Counted from the stretch's first letter, positions 28,051-39,004 are shown. The stretch is DNA of 56,358 nt from Bacillus infantis (GCF_020171945.1 NZ_JAIVAP010000028.1:1-56358); one strand, 5' to 3'. Program-made: numbers and translations. Notes: generated from the sequence alone by a model not told the origin.

Positions 28051-31000
28051 TTACGATATTGGATTTTGCTGCTTCTTTTTGGATTTATCTATTCCAAGGA
28101 TCATATCATAGGCGGTATTAAGCCATTTGTCTGCACTGTATCCCTTTGTCTGGATGACCATCTTCAGCTTTTTTCCTTCCATGCCAAGTCCGACCATCCG
28201 TCCATGCCTGGTGCTTTCCTGGAAGATTCTCTGTCCGTCAATCAGAGAGCTTGCCTCCTCTGACAGGAGGATCAGCACTTCCGTCTTGGACTGTTTGATG
28301 AGCTCTACCCCGGCCTCCTGGGCATGGACCTTCATCTCGGCGACGCGGAACAAATAAGCGACCTCATCCGGATAGTCCCCGAATCTGTCTGTCATTTCTT
28401 CCTTCAGCCCTTCGATTTCATCCATCGAGTCGATGCCGCGGAACCTTTTATACATTTCAATCTTCTGATTCCCGTCTGCCAGGTATGCATCAGGAATGTA
28501 GGCATCGATTTCCAGATCGATTTCCACTGAAGGCTTTTTAAATGTTTCCGGATTTTCCTTCCGTTCTTCTATAGCCTCTTTAAGCATCTGGGAATACAGA
28601 TCAAAGCCGACAGAATCGATGAATCCGTGCTGCTGTGAGCCGAGCAGATTGCCTGCACCCCTGATAGAAAGGTCGCGCATCGCAATCTTAAAGCCTGACC
28701 CCAGCTCTGTGAACTCCTTGATGGCCTGGAGGCGCTTTTCTGCCACTTCAGTCAGCACTTTATCCTTCCGGTAGGTGAAATAAGCATAGGCAACCCTGTT
28801 TGAGCGGCCAACCCGTCCCCTCAGCTGGTACAGCTGGGAGAGCCCCATCCTGTCTGCATCAAAAACGATCAAGGTGTTCACATTCGGGATATCGACTCCC
28901 GTTTCAATAATGGTTGTGCTGACAAGGACGTCCGCTTCGCCTTCAAGGAAGCTCAGCATAACTGATTCGAGCTCATTTTCCGTCATTTGGCCATGGGCTG
29001 CGACCACCTTGGCATCCGGGACCAGCATGGAGATTTCCTCTGCCTTCCGTTCGATATCCTCAACCCGGTTATACAGGAAATATACCTGGCCGCCCCGCGC
29101 CATCTCCCGTTCGATGGCTTCCCGGACAAGTCCGCCATTGTATTCCATTACATAGGTCTGGACCGGGAACCTGTTCTCCGGCGGCGTCTCGATGACAGAC
29201 AAGTCCCTCACGCCGAGCATCGACATATGCAGGGTCCGCGGAATCGGTGTTGCAGTCAATGTCAGGACATCGACATTTGTTTTGAGCTGTTTGATCTTTT
29301 CTTTATGGGTGACGCCGAACCGCTGCTCTTCGTCAATGATGAGCAGCCCCAGGTCTTTATAGATGATTTCCTTAGAGAGCAGGCGATGGGTGCCGACAAC
29401 AATATCAACGGTCCCGTTTTTGAGACCCTTGACTGTCTCGGTCTGCTGCTTCTTTGTCCTGAAGCGGCTTAAGAGGCCGATCTCAACAGGGTATTCCTGG
29501 AACCTTTCTCTCATTGTCTGGTAGTGCTGCTGGGCGAGGATTGTCGTCGGCACGAGTATTGCCACTTGCTTGCCGTCCGCAATCGCCTTAAAGGCAGCCC
29601 TGATCGCCACCTCAGTCTTTCCGTACCCCACATCGCCGCACAGCAGGCGGTCCATCGGCCGCTCTTTTTCCATATCCAGCTTGATTTCATGGATGGACCT
29701 CAGCTGATCCTCTGTTTCCTGATAAGGGAAGGACAACTCGAATTCGCGCTGCATGTCCCCGTCAGGAGAGAAGGCATAGCCCTTCGACGCTTCCCTTTCG
29801 GCATACAGCTTGATCAGATCATCCGCTATATCCTGGACAGAGCTTTCAACCTTCTTCTTGACACGCTTCCAGTCATTGCCGCCAAGCTTATAGATCTTCG
29901 GCTCTTTGCCTTCTGAACCGACATACTTCTGGACCAGGTCAATCTGGTCGACCGGCACATACAGCTGGTCGCTGCCTGAATAGCGGATATTCAGATAGTC
30001 CTTATGAAGGCCATTGATTTCAAGTGTTTCAATGCCCAGGTATTTGCCGATCCCGTGATTCACATGGACAACATAATCGCCGATTTTAAGCTCTGAATAG
30101 CTTTTAATCCTTTCAGCATTCGAAAGCTTCTGCCTGCGCGGCGACCGCTTCGCTGTTTTCTTGTTGAAAAGCTCTTCTTCAGTGATGACGGCAATTTTCT
30201 GGATCGGCAGCTCAAAGCCTGTCTGCAGGCTTCCTTCAGTGATCTGGAACTTGCCTTTCAGCACCTCTTTATCCGGCTTGATGACAGCAGCCTCAATTTC
30301 ATAGTCGGCCAAAACGCTTTGTAGCTTCTTGACCCGGTCCATGTCAGGGCCGAGGAACAAAACAGAGAACCCGCTCTTCTTCCAGCGCTCCAGCTCGCTT
30401 TTCAGCACATTCAGCTGGCCGTGGAAGTTCTGCATCTGCCTGCAGGAGACATTGATGATATTCTGCGGATTCGTATTCGGGACATGCCTCAAGAACAGGG
30501 ACATATAGACAATCGGCTGATAGGACCTGCCGATGAATTCCTTCAGGCTGTGGGAAGTTTTGACGTCATGGACGATTTTCCCTTCGCCAAGCAGGCTTGT
30601 ATACCATTCCGCCTCCTCTTTCTCAAGGGACTCATTCATCTCCTGAACCCTGCTGATTTCATCAATAAAAATGAGCCCATCCTGCGGAAGGTAATCTAGC
30701 AAACTATTATTGGATTCATAAGCATAGGAGAGGTATTTGAACATCTGCTCAGGCCTTTGCCTGTTCCGGAGCTGCTCCAGTTCATACCCGATATTCTGGG
30801 CCAGCAGCTCTTTTGCCTTTTCATCCTTCAGCTTCTTCAGGCTGGCTGAGAGCCCTTTTTCCAGCTTCTGATATACCCTGTCATAATGCTCATCCTCAAA
30901 AGGATTCTCGGTCGCAGGGCCAATATGTACCTGCTTCAGCTTTTCTTTCGAGCGCTGGTCTTCAAGGGAAAAAGAACGGATGCTGTCAATTTCAGTGTCA

Positions 31001-31590
31001 AACAGCTCAATCCTGATCGGATCCGCTTCGGTCAGCGGATAGATATCCAGGATGCCGCCCCTGACGCTGAATTCCCCCGGGGAAGACACCATATCGGTGC
31101 GGCTGTAGCCCATTTTGACAAACTCAAGAAGCTGTTCCTCTATTTCTATATCATCGCCAAGCTTTAATATCAGCTGGCGCTTCTTCCAAAGGGAAGGAGG
31201 CGGAAGCACCTTCCTCATCCCGGCCATAGGGATAATGACAATTCCGGTAGCCTTCCCGCTCCAATGGTTGAGCGCGTCAATTCTCTGCGCCCTCAGCTCA
31301 GGGCTTGCAATGCTCAGCTCCGCTGCGATCAATTCATTGGCAGGATAAAGAAACACATCATCCTCGCCTATAAGATTGACAATATCATCATATAATTTCT
31401 GTGCTTGTAAAAGATTGTGAGTTACAACCAGCATAGGTTTCTTTGTCTGCTCATATATAGAGGCAAGGAAAAGCGTCCGTGCCGAGCCGGTCAACCCGGC
31501 CACCAGCTGCTCTTTCAGTCCCCCGTTCACTCCGGTGATGACAGTCTTGATATCATCCTGCCGGGTGAAAAGCTGTTTTAATCCTAGCAT
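28051..31590 (-). CDS. mfd: transcription-repair coupling factor Mfd
   Basis: Removes RNA polymerase stalled at DNA lesions and recruits UvrA. 1179 residues: UvrB-homology N-terminus, RNA-polymerase-interacting CarD-like domain ('[20 protein letters not shown]' near residue 505), SF2 translocase with Walker A '[11 protein letters not shown]', DEEQ box '[10 protein letters not shown]', '[11 protein letters not shown]' and '[11 protein letters not shown]', then the C-terminal TRCF domain. ATG five nt after GGAGGGG. Follows fin after a terminator. Confidence 0.98.
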   Translation of the reverse strand: MLGLKQLFTRQDDIKTVITGVNGGLKEQLVAGLTGSARTLFLASIYEQTKKPMLVVTHNLLQAQKLYDDIVNLIGEDDVFLYPANELIAAELSIASPELRAQRIDALNHWSGKATGIVIIPMAGMRKVLPPPSLWKKRQLILKLGDDIEIEEQLLEFVKMGYSRTDMVSSPGEFSVRGGILDIYPLTEADPIRIELFDTEIDSIRSFSLEDQRSKEKLKQVHIGPATENPFEDEHYDRVYQKLEKGLSASLKKLKDEKAKELLAQNIGYELEQLRNRQRPEQMFKYLSYAYESNNSLLDYLPQDGLIFIDEISRVQEMNESLEKEEAEWYTSLLGEGKIVHDVKTSHSLKEFIGRSYQPIVYMSLFLRHVPNTNPQNIINVSCRQMQNFHGQLNVLKSELERWKKSGFSVLFLGPDMDRVKKLQSVLADYEIEAAVIKPDKEVLKGKFQITEGSLQTGFELPIQKIAVITEEELFNKKTAKRSPRRQKLSNAERIKSYSELKIGDYVVHVNHGIGKYLGIETLEINGLHKDYLNIRYSGSDQLYVPVDQIDLVQKYVGSEGKEPKIYKLGGNDWKRVKKKVESSVQDIADDLIKLYAEREASKGYAFSPDGDMQREFELSFPYQETEDQLRSIHEIKLDMEKERPMDRLLCGDVGYGKTEVAIRAAFKAIADGKQVAILVPTTILAQQHYQTMRERFQEYPVEIGLLSRFRTKKQQTETVKGLKNGTVDIVVGTHRLLSKEIIYKDLGLLIIDEEQRFGVTHKEKIKQLKTNVDVLTLTATPIPRTLHMSMLGVRDLSVIETPPENRFPVQTYVMEYNGGLVREAIEREMARGGQVYFLYNRVEDIERKAEEISMLVPDAKVVAAHGQMTENELESVMLSFLEGEADVLVSTTIIETGVDIPNVNTLIVFDADRMGLSQLYQLRGRVGRSNRVAYAYFTYRKDKVLTEVAEKRLQAIKEFTELGSGFKIAMRDLSIRGAGNLLGSQQHGFIDSVGFDLYSQMLKEAIEERKENPETFKKPSVEIDLEIDAYIPDAYLADGNQKIEMYKRFRGIDSMDEIEGLKEEMTDRFGDYPDEVAYLFRVAEMKVHAQEAGVELIKQSKTEVLILLSEEASSLIDGQRIFQESTRHGRMVGLGMEGKKLKMVIQTKGYSADKWLNTAYDMILGIDKSKKKQQNPIS

Positions 31591-31639
31591 GGCAACCCCT
31601 CCTCTCGTCCTAAGTCGTTATGTGTGCATATGGAAACAG

Positions 31640-31668
31640 AAAAACGCTTTGGAGTGTTCGTCCAAAGC
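31640..31668 (-). terminator. fin terminator
   Basis: Perfect 8-bp stem GCTTTGGA/TCCAAAGC, 7-nt loop, then GTTTTT on the minus strand, just past the fin stop. Confidence 0.8.
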
Positions 31669-31671
31669 TTT

Positions 31672-31902
31672 TTAATGAATAAGGTAATCGTTCTGATGGT
31701 AGTCAGGATTTCTTTCCAGTGATTCCTGGCAATCCTCGCAGATCGATTTTATGTGTATATCCCCGGATAATCCATAGAGAATCATATCCTGGCGTTCTTC
31801 TTCATTCAATTTATGGAACCCGAGGCTTTCTGCATGCATTGACAAGTTATCCAGCGTTCCCATCTTCATGCCGCAATGGCGGCAATGATAATGAAGTGCC
31901 AT
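31672..31902 (-). CDS. fin: anti-sigma-F factor Fin
   Basis: Small protein that shuts down sigma-F RNA polymerase in the forespore as sigma-G takes over. 76 residues with a zinc-ribbon-like pair: 'HCRHCG' near residues 6-11 and 'CEDCQ' near 57-61, both required in the family. ATG six nt after GGAGGG. Its -10 region is a perfect sigma-F match, giving the negative loop described for B. subtilis yabK/fin. Confidence 0.95.
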   Translation of the reverse strand: MALHYHCRHCGMKMGTLDNLSMHAESLGFHKLNEEERQDMILYGLSGDIHIKSICEDCQESLERNPDYHQNDYLIH

Positions 31903-31935
31903 GCCTGTCCCTCCCTGTCTAACAATTGTTATTGC

Positions 31936-31964
31936 TAGTATTGCCCCGGGAGGAAATCTTATTC
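31936..31964 (-). promoter_or_regulatory. fin promoter, sigma-F type
   Basis: Minus strand GAATA (31960-31964), 14-nt spacer, GGCAATACTA (31936-31945), a complete match to GGnnAnAHTR. The csfB promoter has the same layout. Confidence 0.7.
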
Positions 31965-32034
31965 ATTTACAGCCTGCCGCAGAAAACGCTAACTTAACTT
32001 TATCATATGTAAGGCCAAATGAAATAATGAAAAG

Positions 32035-32598
32035 CTAAGATTGGTTATATTGATTCATGACCTCAAGGAAAGGCTTCCTGATCCAGTCTATGCAGGCATC
32101 GGCCGAGCGGTCTGCTGCCTCATCCATGACCTTCTGCTCTTCCGCTGTAAAACGGCCGAGCACATAATCAGTCACCTTCATCCCGCCTTCAGGGCGTCCG
32201 ATCCCGACGCGGATGCGGCTGAATTCCTGTGTGCCGGTGTGCGCGATGGTTGATTTGATGCCATTGTGGCCGCCTGCGCTGCCCTTCTGCCTGAGGCGGA
32301 TTTTCCCCGGCGGCAAATCAAGGTCATCATAAATGACTGCCAGATCTTCTGTATCGATATCATAATAGTCCATAAGCGGCCTGATCGATTCTCCTGACAG
32401 ATTCATATATGTAAGCGGCTTCAGAAGGAATACCTTCTCTCCATCAACGCGTCCCATGCCAAACACACCCTTGAACTTTGCCTGGTCCATAGGGATATTC
32501 AGCTTCTCCGACAGCCTGTCAATAACATCAAAGCCGATGTTATGCCTTGTTTTCTCATATTCTTTCCCGGGGTTCCCCAGCCCTACAAACAATTTCAT
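32035..32598 (-). CDS. pth: peptidyl-tRNA hydrolase
   Basis: Releases tRNA from peptidyl-tRNA that drops off the ribosome; the B. subtilis gene is also called spoVC. 187 residues: '[23 protein letters not shown]' with the catalytic histidine of RHN, '[12 protein letters not shown]' and '[23 protein letters not shown]'. ATG seven nt after GGAGG. Between ctc and fin, as in B. subtilis; the ctc terminator (32626-32656) lies just upstream. Confidence 0.97.
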   Translation of the reverse strand: MKLFVGLGNPGKEYEKTRHNIGFDVIDRLSEKLNIPMDQAKFKGVFGMGRVDGEKVFLLKPLTYMNLSGESIRPLMDYYDIDTEDLAVIYDDLDLPPGKIRLRQKGSAGGHNGIKSTIAHTGTQEFSRIRVGIGRPEGGMKVTDYVLGRFTAEEQKVMDEAADRSADACIDWIRKPFLEVMNQYNQS

Positions 32599-32625
32599 GT
32601 CCTATTACCTCCGCCTATCAACGTA

Positions 32626-32656
32626 AGAAAAGGTCTGACCAGAGCGGGCCAGACCC
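32626..32656 (-). terminator. ctc terminator
   Basis: Stem GGTCTG/CAGACC extended by partly paired bases, then TTTTCTT on the minus strand; between ctc and pth. Confidence 0.65.
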
Positions 32657-32664
32657 TTGATTGT

Positions 32665-33300
32665 TTACTCTTCGTTTGCTTGGGTTTCCCGGCCTTCCTG
32701 ATTCTCAGGGATGCCAGGCTCCTGCTCTTCGCCTGTGCTAATTTCCTCTTCCTGCCTTGGCGCAAGGATGGAAGCAATGACTGTTTCGTCATCCGTGTTG
32801 ATCGTGAAGCCGCGGCCCGCTTTAATATCGGCGGCCGTAATGCTTTCTCCGACCTGGAGATCTGCTATGTTTACCTCTACGCTCTGCGGAATGTCATTCG
32901 GCTTGGCCGATACAGATAACTCATGGACAGGCTGCTGAAGGACTCCGCCGTCTTTGACGCCTGCAGCATCGCCGACCAGCTCGATCCTCACTTCTGCCGT
33001 GATTTCCTGCGACATATCAACCGCCCTGAAGTCCAGGTGGGTGATTTCATTTTTCAAAGGGTCCGCCTGATAGTCGCTCAGCACCACATCGTGCCTGGTG
33101 CCTTCTACATCAAGAGAAAAAACAGCATTCCTGCCTGTTTCCCGGATTGTTTTGATAAAATCAGGGCCATTCAGGTAAATTGCCTTGCTTTCGATTTTAT
33201 TCCCATAAACAACACCAGGAATATTCCCCTCATTGCGCAGCTGCGTCAGATTGGAATTGCGGAATTCTTTTCGTTCTTTGGCTTGAAGTACAGTGCTCAT
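32665..33300 (-). CDS. ctc: 50S ribosomal protein L25 / general stress protein Ctc
   Basis: 5S rRNA-binding protein. 211 residues: N-terminal L25 domain (about 1-92, 'RKEFRNSNLTQLRNEGNIPGVVYGNK') and the TL5-type beta-barrel C-terminal domain (93-185), then an acidic Glu-rich tail of about 25 residues. In B. subtilis Ctc replaces or joins ribosomal L25 function under stress. A sigma-B type promoter is visible upstream (33380-33405). Own terminator, so probably monocistronic. Confidence 0.95.
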   Translation of the reverse strand: MSTVLQAKERKEFRNSNLTQLRNEGNIPGVVYGNKIESKAIYLNGPDFIKTIRETGRNAVFSLDVEGTRHDVVLSDYQADPLKNEITHLDFRAVDMSQEITAEVRIELVGDAAGVKDGGVLQQPVHELSVSAKPNDIPQSVEVNIADLQVGESITAADIKAGRGFTINTDDETVIASILAPRQEEEISTGEEQEPGIPENQEGRETQANEE

Positions 33301-33379
33301 AAAAAAACGTCCCCTTCCTCAATTTAAGGTGTAATCAAAATGAACCATGCAAATGGACTGCATACTTATCTTTTTAAAA

Positions 33380-33405
33380 ATGCCCTAAATGGAGATGTTT
33401 TAAAC
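33380..33405 (-). promoter_or_regulatory. ctc promoter, sigma-B type
   Basis: Minus strand GTTTAA (33400-33405), 14-nt spacer, GGGCAT (33380-33385); consensus GTTTAA-N12-15-GGGTAT. ctc is the classic sigma-B gene of B. subtilis. Confidence 0.75.
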
Positions 33406-33445
33406 ACAATTGCCTGCAAGCTGTTTTTATAAATTGAGTATAGCA

Positions 33446-33472
33446 TAAAAGGCTTGCCCTGGGGCAAGCCTC
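33446..33472 (-). terminator. prs terminator
   Basis: 9-bp stem GGCTTGCCC/GGGCAAGCC with a 2-nt loop, then TTTTAT on the minus strand; between prs and the ctc promoter. Confidence 0.85.
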
Positions 33473-33485
33473 TTGTACTGCTGGA

Positions 33486-34442
33486 TTAATCGAACAGAGT
33501 GCTGACAGATTGCTCCTCGTGGACGCGGATGATCGCTTCCCCGATAAGAGGGGCTACAGACAGCTCCCTGACTTTTGCGATTTTCTTTTCTTCTGGCAAA
33601 GCAATGGAGTTTGTGACAGCCAGTTCTTTAATATTTGAGTTCTGAATCCGCTCGATCGCCGGCCCTGACAATACAGGATGCGTGCAGCAAGCATAGACTT
33701 CCTTCGCGCCATTTTCAATCAGGGCATTCGCAGCAAGGGTGATCGTTCCGGCCGTGTCGATGATGTCATCGATAAGAATGGCGATCTTGCCGTCGATATT
33801 TCCGACGATATTCATGACTTCCGCCACATTCGGCTTAGGACGGCGTTTGTCGATGATGGCGATCGGAGCCTTCAGGCGCTCAGCAAGCTTGCGGGCGCGG
33901 GTTACACCGCCATGGTCCGGAGATACGATGACGATGTCGCCATCCAGGTCCTTGTTCCCGAAATAATCGGCCAGAATCGGCACACCCATCAAATGGTCGA
34001 TCGGGATATCGAAGAAGCCCTGGATTTGCGGCGCATGAAGATCCAGCGTGATCACACGCGTTGCCCCTGCTGTTTCAAGCAGGTTAGCTGCAAGCTTGGC
34101 AGTGATCGGTTCACGGGCTCTCGCCTTGCGGTCCTGGCGGGCATAGCCGTAGTAAGGCATAACAATGTTGATTGTCTTGGCAGAAGCCCTCTTCAGTGCA
34201 TCAATCATGATCAGAAGCTCCATCAAGTGCTCGTTTACAGGAGAGCTTGTGGACTGGATCACGAATACATCACAGCCCCTGATGCTTTCCTCGATGTTAA
34301 TCTGGATCTCTCCATCACTAAAACGTGTAACAGAGCACTTTCCAAGCTCCACTCCGATAACCTTTGCAATTTCCGATGCCAGATCACGATTTGAATTCAG
34401 GGAAAACACCTTCAAGTTTGGATCTAAATACTGGTTCGACAT
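33486..34442 (-). CDS. prs: ribose-phosphate pyrophosphokinase
   Basis: Makes PRPP from ribose-5-phosphate and ATP for purine, pyrimidine, His and Trp synthesis. 318 residues: flexible loop '[21 protein letters not shown]', PRPP loop '[19 protein letters not shown]', '[18 protein letters not shown]'. ATG five nt after GGAGG. 28 nt from glmU, the conserved glmU-prs pair; PRPP is also the co-inducer of PurR encoded nearby. Confidence 0.98.
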   Translation of the reverse strand: MSNQYLDPNLKVFSLNSNRDLASEIAKVIGVELGKCSVTRFSDGEIQINIEESIRGCDVFVIQSTSSPVNEHLMELLIMIDALKRASAKTINIVMPYYGYARQDRKARAREPITAKLAANLLETAGATRVITLDLHAPQIQGFFDIPIDHLMGVPILADYFGNKDLDGDIVIVSPDHGGVTRARKLAERLKAPIAIIDKRRPKPNVAEVMNIVGNIDGKIAILIDDIIDTAGTITLAANALIENGAKEVYACCTHPVLSGPAIERIQNSNIKELAVTNSIALPEEKKIAKVRELSVAPLIGEAIIRVHEEQSVSTLFD

Positions 34443-34470
34443 GTTAACCTCCATTAGCTTTTTATCACTT

Positions 34471-35844
34471 TTATTTCTTGTTATTAAGCTTGCTCACATA
34501 ATCTTCTTTATTCGTCTGCCTTGCACGGGCCACTGCCAGCGCTTCGCCAGGCACATCTTCCGTGATGGTAGAGCCGGCCGCTACATAAGCGCCTTTTCCG
34601 ACCGTCACCGGCGCAACCAGATTGGAGTTGCAGCCAATGAATGCACCGTCTTCGATTTTTGTCAGGAATTTATTTTTCCCGTCATAATTGACTGTGATTG
34701 AGCCGCAGCCGAGGTTCACATCGCTTCCGACTTCCGCATCCCCAATATAGCTGAGGTGGGATGCCTTGCTTCCTTTGCCGAAAACAGACTTCTTGATTTC
34801 AACGAAATTGCCGACCTTCACTTCATCATGGATATCTGACTGAGGACGGATATGGGCAAACGGCCCGATCGCTACACCACTGCCGATGCTGCTGTCATGG
34901 GCGACAGAATGCCTGATAACAGTGTTGTCCCCAATTTTACAATTCTTGATTTCCGAGTTGGGGCCGATCACGCATTCAGAGCCGATCACCGCAGCCCCCT
35001 GGATGACTGTTCCTGGATAGATGACGGTATCCTGGCCGATCACAGCTTCAGGACTGATATACGTCTGTTCAGGATCGATCAGCGTCACACCGTTTCTCAT
35101 ATGCTTCTCATTAATGCGCTTTTTCATGATGCGTTCTGCCTGAGAAAGGGCAACACGGTCATTGACGCCAAGAGACTCATCGAAATCGCCTGTTGCGAAG
35201 GCCGATACCGTCTCACCTTCATTTTTCAGGATTTCAATGACGTCAGGCAGGTAATACTCTCCTTGTACATTGTCATTGCTGACATTGTTCAGGGCGCGGA
35301 AAAGCGACGCGTTATCAAAGCAGTATGTACCTGTGTTGATTTCCTTGATATTTCTCTCCTGCTCTGTCGCATCCTTATGCTCGACGATTTTCTCGACATG
35401 CCCTTCTTCATTCCGTACAATTCTTCCATATCCTGCAGGATCAGGAGCAATGGCAGTGAGGATTGTTGCTTTAGCACCAGTTTCCTCATGATGGCGGAAG
35501 AGCGCCTCCATTGTTTCTGCCTTGATGAGGGGAGTATCCCCGCATACAACGATGGTCACGCCCTCTTTTCCTTCAAGGGCATCCTTAGCCTGCATGACAG
35601 CATGGGCTGTGCCGAGCTGTTCCTCCTGAAGCGCATAGCTGCTTGCATCTCCCAGCTGGGATTTAACAAGCTCGGCGCCATGTCCGATGATGGTGACGAT
35701 TTTTTCTATATGAAGATTCGATACTTGATCCACAACATGCTGAACCATTGGTTTGCCGCAAACGGGATGAAGCACTTTATAAAGCTTTGACTTCATGCGT
35801 GTCCCTTGGCCTGCGGCTAAAATTACCGCGAAACGTGTAGACAT
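34471..35844 (-). CDS. glmU: bifunctional UDP-GlcNAc pyrophosphorylase / GlcN-1-P acetyltransferase
   Basis: Supplies UDP-GlcNAc for peptidoglycan and teichoic acids. 457 residues: N-terminal nucleotidyltransferase '[20 protein letters not shown]', '[12 protein letters not shown]' and 'VVCGDTPLI'; C-terminal left-handed beta-helix from about 250 with hexapeptide repeats, ending with the acetyl-CoA site region '[19 protein letters not shown]'. B. subtilis gcaD. ATG seven nt after GGAGG; promoter candidate at 35880-35908. Confidence 0.98.
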   Translation of the reverse strand: MSTRFAVILAAGQGTRMKSKLYKVLHPVCGKPMVQHVVDQVSNLHIEKIVTIIGHGAELVKSQLGDASSYALQEEQLGTAHAVMQAKDALEGKEGVTIVVCGDTPLIKAETMEALFRHHEETGAKATILTAIAPDPAGYGRIVRNEEGHVEKIVEHKDATEQERNIKEINTGTYCFDNASLFRALNNVSNDNVQGEYYLPDVIEILKNEGETVSAFATGDFDESLGVNDRVALSQAERIMKKRINEKHMRNGVTLIDPEQTYISPEAVIGQDTVIYPGTVIQGAAVIGSECVIGPNSEIKNCKIGDNTVIRHSVAHDSSIGSGVAIGPFAHIRPQSDIHDEVKVGNFVEIKKSVFGKGSKASHLSYIGDAEVGSDVNLGCGSITVNYDGKNKFLTKIEDGAFIGCNSNLVAPVTVGKGAYVAAGSTITEDVPGEALAVARARQTNKEDYVSKLNNKK

Positions 35845-35879
35845 TTACAGGCCTCCAATTTACCTTTTTATCCATTAAG

Positions 35880-35908
35880 AATATATCTCAAAAATCCTTT
35901 CATTTCAA
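35880..35908 (-). promoter_or_regulatory. glmU-prs promoter (sigma-A)
   Basis: Minus strand TTGAAA (35903-35908), 17-nt spacer, TATATT (35880-35885), about 35 nt upstream of the glmU start. Confidence 0.65.
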
Positions 35909-36040
35909 GGAATGTTGCCAAAGTACATATTTTTGTCATAAGGAAGATTTACTGGGAAGGAAATTATTTGGGCAGGATGGTTTACACTTGGGACTTACCG
36001 GGGAAAGGCAATAATAAGGACAGGCGGTAAAAATGGCCGT

Positions 36041-36071
36041 AAAAAAGAGCCTGACTAATGAAGTAGGCCCT
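36041..36071 (-). terminator. spoVG terminator
   Basis: Imperfect stem AGGGCCT/AGGCTCT (one G-T pair) followed on the minus strand by a T6 run, immediately downstream of spoVG. Confidence 0.65.
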
Positions 36072-36085
36072 CGTTGCAATTATAC

Positions 36086-36376
36086 TTAAGAAGCTCCGGC
36101 TTCTTCAAATTCAACTTCTAATTCGCCTAAGCGGTGATATTCTGCCAAAACAGCTTCTTGGATCTTGCCGCGTGTTCCGGAATTGATCGGGTGAGCGATA
36201 TCACGGAACTCTCCATCAGGTGTACGTTTGCTTGGCATTGCCACAAATAGGCCATTATTGCCGTCGATGACGCGGATATCATGAACAACAAACTCATGGT
36301 CTAAAGTAATTGAAGCAATTGCTCTCATCCGTCCATCTGTATTTACACGGCGCAATCTTACGTCAGTTACCTCCAT
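36086..36376 (-). CDS. spoVG: SpoVG septation/RNA-binding regulator
   Basis: Small nucleic-acid-binding protein affecting septation and sporulation in Bacillus. 96 residues, beginning [20 protein letters not shown] and nearly identical to the B. subtilis protein over '[23 protein letters not shown]'. The ATG at 36376 is 8 nt after GGTGG. Preceded by a sigma-H promoter within a very AT-rich region. Confidence 0.98.
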   Translation of the reverse strand: MEVTDVRLRRVNTDGRMRAIASITLDHEFVVHDIRVIDGNNGLFVAMPSKRTPDGEFRDIAHPINSGTRGKIQEAVLAEYHRLGELEVEFEEAGAS

Positions 36377-36419
36377 TTGGTTCACCACCTTTACTAGTAA
36401 ATAAATTCTAATTTTATTA

Positions 36420-36444
36420 ATTCAACAAATTTTCCAATTCTCCT
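36420..36444 (-). promoter_or_regulatory. spoVG promoter, sigma-H type
   Basis: Minus strand AGGA (36441-36444, context GAAGGAGAA; consensus RnAGGAwww) and GAAT (36420-36423, context GTTGAATTA; consensus RnnGAATww), with 17 nt between the tetramers. The upstream stretch with several A/T runs may be an UP element and AbrB target, as in B. subtilis. Confidence 0.75.
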
Positions 36445-36603
36445 TCTTAAATGGGAATTTTTTTTTGGGAATTTTCCCATCGTCTGGGGAAAAGGAAGGA
36501 AAAGGAGGCGCTTACAGCAAACACAGGCCCTCTCCCGGCAGTACAAACCGCCCAAATTAACAGGTAATTCAGAAAATATTTTTGGATAAAAAAAAGCCCC
36601 CGT

Positions 36604-36978
36604 TTATTTAACGAGCGCTATTACTTCGATTTCGACCAGTGCATCCTTTGGCAGTCTTGCCACTTCCACACAGGAACGGGCCGGCTTGTGCTCTCCAAAA
36701 TACTCTCCATACACTTCGTTGATCTCCGCAAAGTCATTCATATCTTTAATAAAAACCGTCGCCTTTACGACCGTTTCCAGCGAAGCACCCGCTTCCTTCA
36801 GTACAGCCTGGAGGTTCTTGAACACCTGGTGCGTCTGCTCCTTGACATTTCCATCCACCATGATGCCCCCGGCGGTCAATGGAATCTGGCCGGAGCTGTA
36901 AAACATATTATTTACGACAATTCCCTGTGAGTATGGTCCGATTGCAGCCGGAGCCAGCTCTGTCTGAACTTTTTTCAT
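36604..36978 (-). CDS. ridA: enamine/imine deaminase RidA
   Basis: Hydrolyses reactive enamine/imine intermediates of PLP enzymes. 124 residues: '[25 protein letters not shown]' and the C-terminal signature '[23 protein letters not shown]' with the arginine that binds carboxylates. B. subtilis yabJ, co-transcribed with purR and reported to be needed for PurR-dependent repression. Starts 14 nt after the purR stop, ATG 7 nt after AAAGGTGGG. A C/T-rich stretch follows but no clear terminator hairpin. Confidence 0.95.
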   Translation of the reverse strand: MKKVQTELAPAAIGPYSQGIVVNNMFYSSGQIPLTAGGIMVDGNVKEQTHQVFKNLQAVLKEAGASLETVVKATVFIKDMNDFAEINEVYGEYFGEHKPARSCVEVARLPKDALVEIEVIALVK

Positions 36979-36992
36979 GGCTTTTCCCACCT

Positions 36993-37820
36993 TTATCCGT
37001 TCTTATGCCTGAAATAGTTTCCCTCTGTCACATTGATCTTCTTTTCTTTAACATCCACATCTGCAAGCTGGACAAGAGACAAGTATTCATCAACAAGGCG
37101 TTCTTCAGCCTTTTCTGCTTCCACCAGGACCGCAATCCCGGCAACATGTGCCTTGAATTCCTCCAGCATGCTGATCATGCCGTTGACCGTACCGCCTGCT
37201 TTCATGAAATCATCGACAATCAGCACCTTTGATCCTTCTTCCAGGCTCCTTTTCGAAAGCACCATCGTCTGGATGCGCTTGGCTGACCCTGAGACATAGT
37301 TAATGCTCACAGTCGATCCTTCTGTCACCCTGCTGTCTCTCCTGACGATCACGACCGGCACATTCAAATATGCCCCGACAGCGTAGGCAAGCGGTATCCC
37401 TTTTGTAGCCACAGTCATGACTACATCGATGTCAGCATCGGCAAAAGCGGAGGCAAAGACTCTCCCTGCCTTCTGGACAATCGCCGGATCGCCGAGGATG
37501 TCTGTCATATACAGATAGCCCCCCGGCAGGAGCCTTTCCGGGCTGGCAATGACCTCACAAAGCCCGCTTATAAAAGGGCGTGCCTCATCGTCGCTTACCT
37601 TTACAGAGTATTTCACTCCCCCTGCTGCACCCGGCACCGTTTGAAGGGTGCCGATACCCCGCTGCTCGAATGTCTCTTTTATAATGGCCAGGTCTTCGCT
37701 GATCGAGGATTTGGCAGAGCCGTAACGATCGGCAAAGAAAGTGAGGGACACCAGCTGCCGGGGATGCTCCAGCAGATAATTCGTCATGTCTATTAAGCGC
37801 TCGCTGCGACGAAACTTCAT
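36993..37820 (-). CDS. purR: purine repressor PurR
   Basis: PRPP-sensing repressor of pur genes. 275 residues: N-terminal winged-helix (1-73, '[30 protein letters not shown]') and a type I phosphoribosyltransferase-like domain with PRPP motif '[16 protein letters not shown]' near 201-216. Unrelated to the LacI-type E. coli PurR. ATG eight nt after GGAGG. Two facing PurBoxes just upstream point to autoregulation. Confidence 0.96.
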   Translation of the reverse strand: MKFRRSERLIDMTNYLLEHPRQLVSLTFFADRYGSAKSSISEDLAIIKETFEQRGIGTLQTVPGAAGGVKYSVKVSDDEARPFISGLCEVIASPERLLPGGYLYMTDILGDPAIVQKAGRVFASAFADADIDVVMTVATKGIPLAYAVGAYLNVPVVIVRRDSRVTEGSTVSINYVSGSAKRIQTMVLSKRSLEEGSKVLIVDDFMKAGGTVNGMISMLEEFKAHVAGIAVLVEAEKAEERLVDEYLSLVQLADVDVKEKKINVTEGNYFRHKNG

Positions 37821-37836
37821 AATTACGAAACCTCCG

Positions 37837-37880
37837 GAATCCGAATAATTAACGATAATATACCACTAATATACGGATTT
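37837..37880 (-). promoter_or_regulatory. PurBox pair and promoter of purR
   Basis: Minus strand AAATCCGTATATT (37868-37880) matches 11/13 of AWWWCCGAACWWT; ATTATTCGGATTC (37837-37849) matches 11/13 of the reverse. They face each other across 18 nt, close to the 16-17 nt typical of PurR control sites. TTGATT and TATATT, 18 nt apart, overlap the first box, so bound PurR would block initiation. The first box also covers the ispE stop codon. Confidence 0.65.
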
Positions 37881-38748
37881 AATCAAGCTTATGCTGATCC
37901 CCCAGCATTCGTACGGCGAAAACCTGATCACAGAATCCTTTCAGGCCGTTATAAATCCGGTGCATTCTTGAATCATGGTGAACAAGGCCGAACACGGTTG
38001 GCCCGGACCCGCTCATCAGCACCGCGTCCGCTCCGAATCTTTTCATCTGATCCTTGATCTGTGCGACCTCAGGATAAAGATTGAGCGTCACATCTTCCAG
38101 TACATTCCCGACATTCCCGCATACACCGCTGTAATTGCCTTCCTTGATCGCCCCTACCATGCCCGCGGTATTTGGATGGCTGATCCCTTTCAGATCGAGG
38201 CGCCTGTATACATCAGCAGTCGATACCCCGATGAACGGCTTCGCCAGGATCACCCAGCATGTCGGCGGTGCCGGCAGATGCTTGATCATTTCTCCCCGCC
38301 CCGTCGCCAGCGCAGTACCGCCATAGACACAGAAAGATACATCTGAGCCTATTTCCGCTCCGATCTCTGCAAGCTCATCCAGTGAAAGGCCAAGCCCCCA
38401 CAGCTTATTCAGGCCTCTCAGGGCCGCAGCTGCGTCGCTGCTGCCGCCGGCAAGACCTGCCGCGACCGGAATGGTCTTTTCTATCGTGATGGCCACACCC
38501 TGTTTTACCTTGAAGCGCTCCTTCAGCAGGGATGCCGCCTGGTACGCGAGATTCCGCTGGTCATCAGGCACAAACCGGTTATGGGAAATGATCCTGATTT
38601 CGTCTTTTTTCAATTCAGTCAATTCAAGGCGGTCGGCAAGATCGATCGTCGTCATGATCATCTCCACCTCATGGTAGCCATCCGGCCGTTTATACAATAC
38701 ATCCAGCGATAAATTGATCTTAGCCGGCGCCTTTACTAAAAGCTTCAA
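37879..38748 (-). CDS. ispE: 4-diphosphocytidyl-2-C-methyl-D-erythritol kinase
   Basis: Fourth step of the MEP isoprenoid pathway. GHMP kinase of 289 residues: '[23 protein letters not shown]', ATP loop '[20 protein letters not shown]', C-terminal '[13 protein letters not shown]'. The start is placed at a TTG (38748) 5 nt after AGGTGG: it aligns exactly with the B. subtilis start, whereas the GTG three codons upstream has no ribosome site. B. subtilis yabH. Confidence 0.95.
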   Translation of the reverse strand: MKLLVKAPAKINLSLDVLYKRPDGYHEVEMIMTTIDLADRLELTELKKDEIRIISHNRFVPDDQRNLAYQAASLLKERFKVKQGVAITIEKTIPVAAGLAGGSSDAAAALRGLNKLWGLGLSLDELAEIGAEIGSDVSFCVYGGTALATGRGEMIKHLPAPPTCWVILAKPFIGVSTADVYRRLDLKGISHPNTAGMVGAIKEGNYSGVCGNVGNVLEDVTLNLYPEVAQIKDQMKRFGADAVLMSGSGPTVFGLVHHDSRMHRIYNGLKGFCDQVFAVRMLGDQHKLD

Positions 38749-38927
38749 AATACCCACCTACTTCTGCTCATTTCAACGTCTCAGTTTTTGTCCTATTTTA
38801 CCACAAAACAGGGCTTGTAAGACGTTCGAATCAGACATTCTTCAACAAATAAGTTATTTTACCATGCGACCGGGAAAGAGAAAAGGCAAAATGAGCTGTC
38901 CGGAAGGGCCTCAGGAGCCCATCGACG

Positions 38928-38956
38928 CAAAAAACCCGGGGTTTCCCCCCGGGCCC
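38928..38956 (-). terminator. sspF terminator
   Basis: Stem CCCGGGG/CCCCGGG, 5-nt loop, then six T on the minus strand. It lies about 50 nt past the sspF stop and upstream of ispE. Confidence 0.85.
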
Positions 38957-39004
38957 GCAAATGCAGCTGTTTGGTTTCAAGCTTGAAGCAGTGAACATCA
39001 TTTT

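Noticed and set aside
34852-35790. 312-codon plus-strand frame opposite glmU
   Set aside because: Antisense to an intact glmU; composition is cysteine/isoleucine-rich without domain pattern and no ribosome site.
36580-36603. ridA terminator
   Set aside because: A T8 run follows CGGGGGC on the minus strand, but the only stem is four base pairs (CGTT/AACG) placed before the G run.
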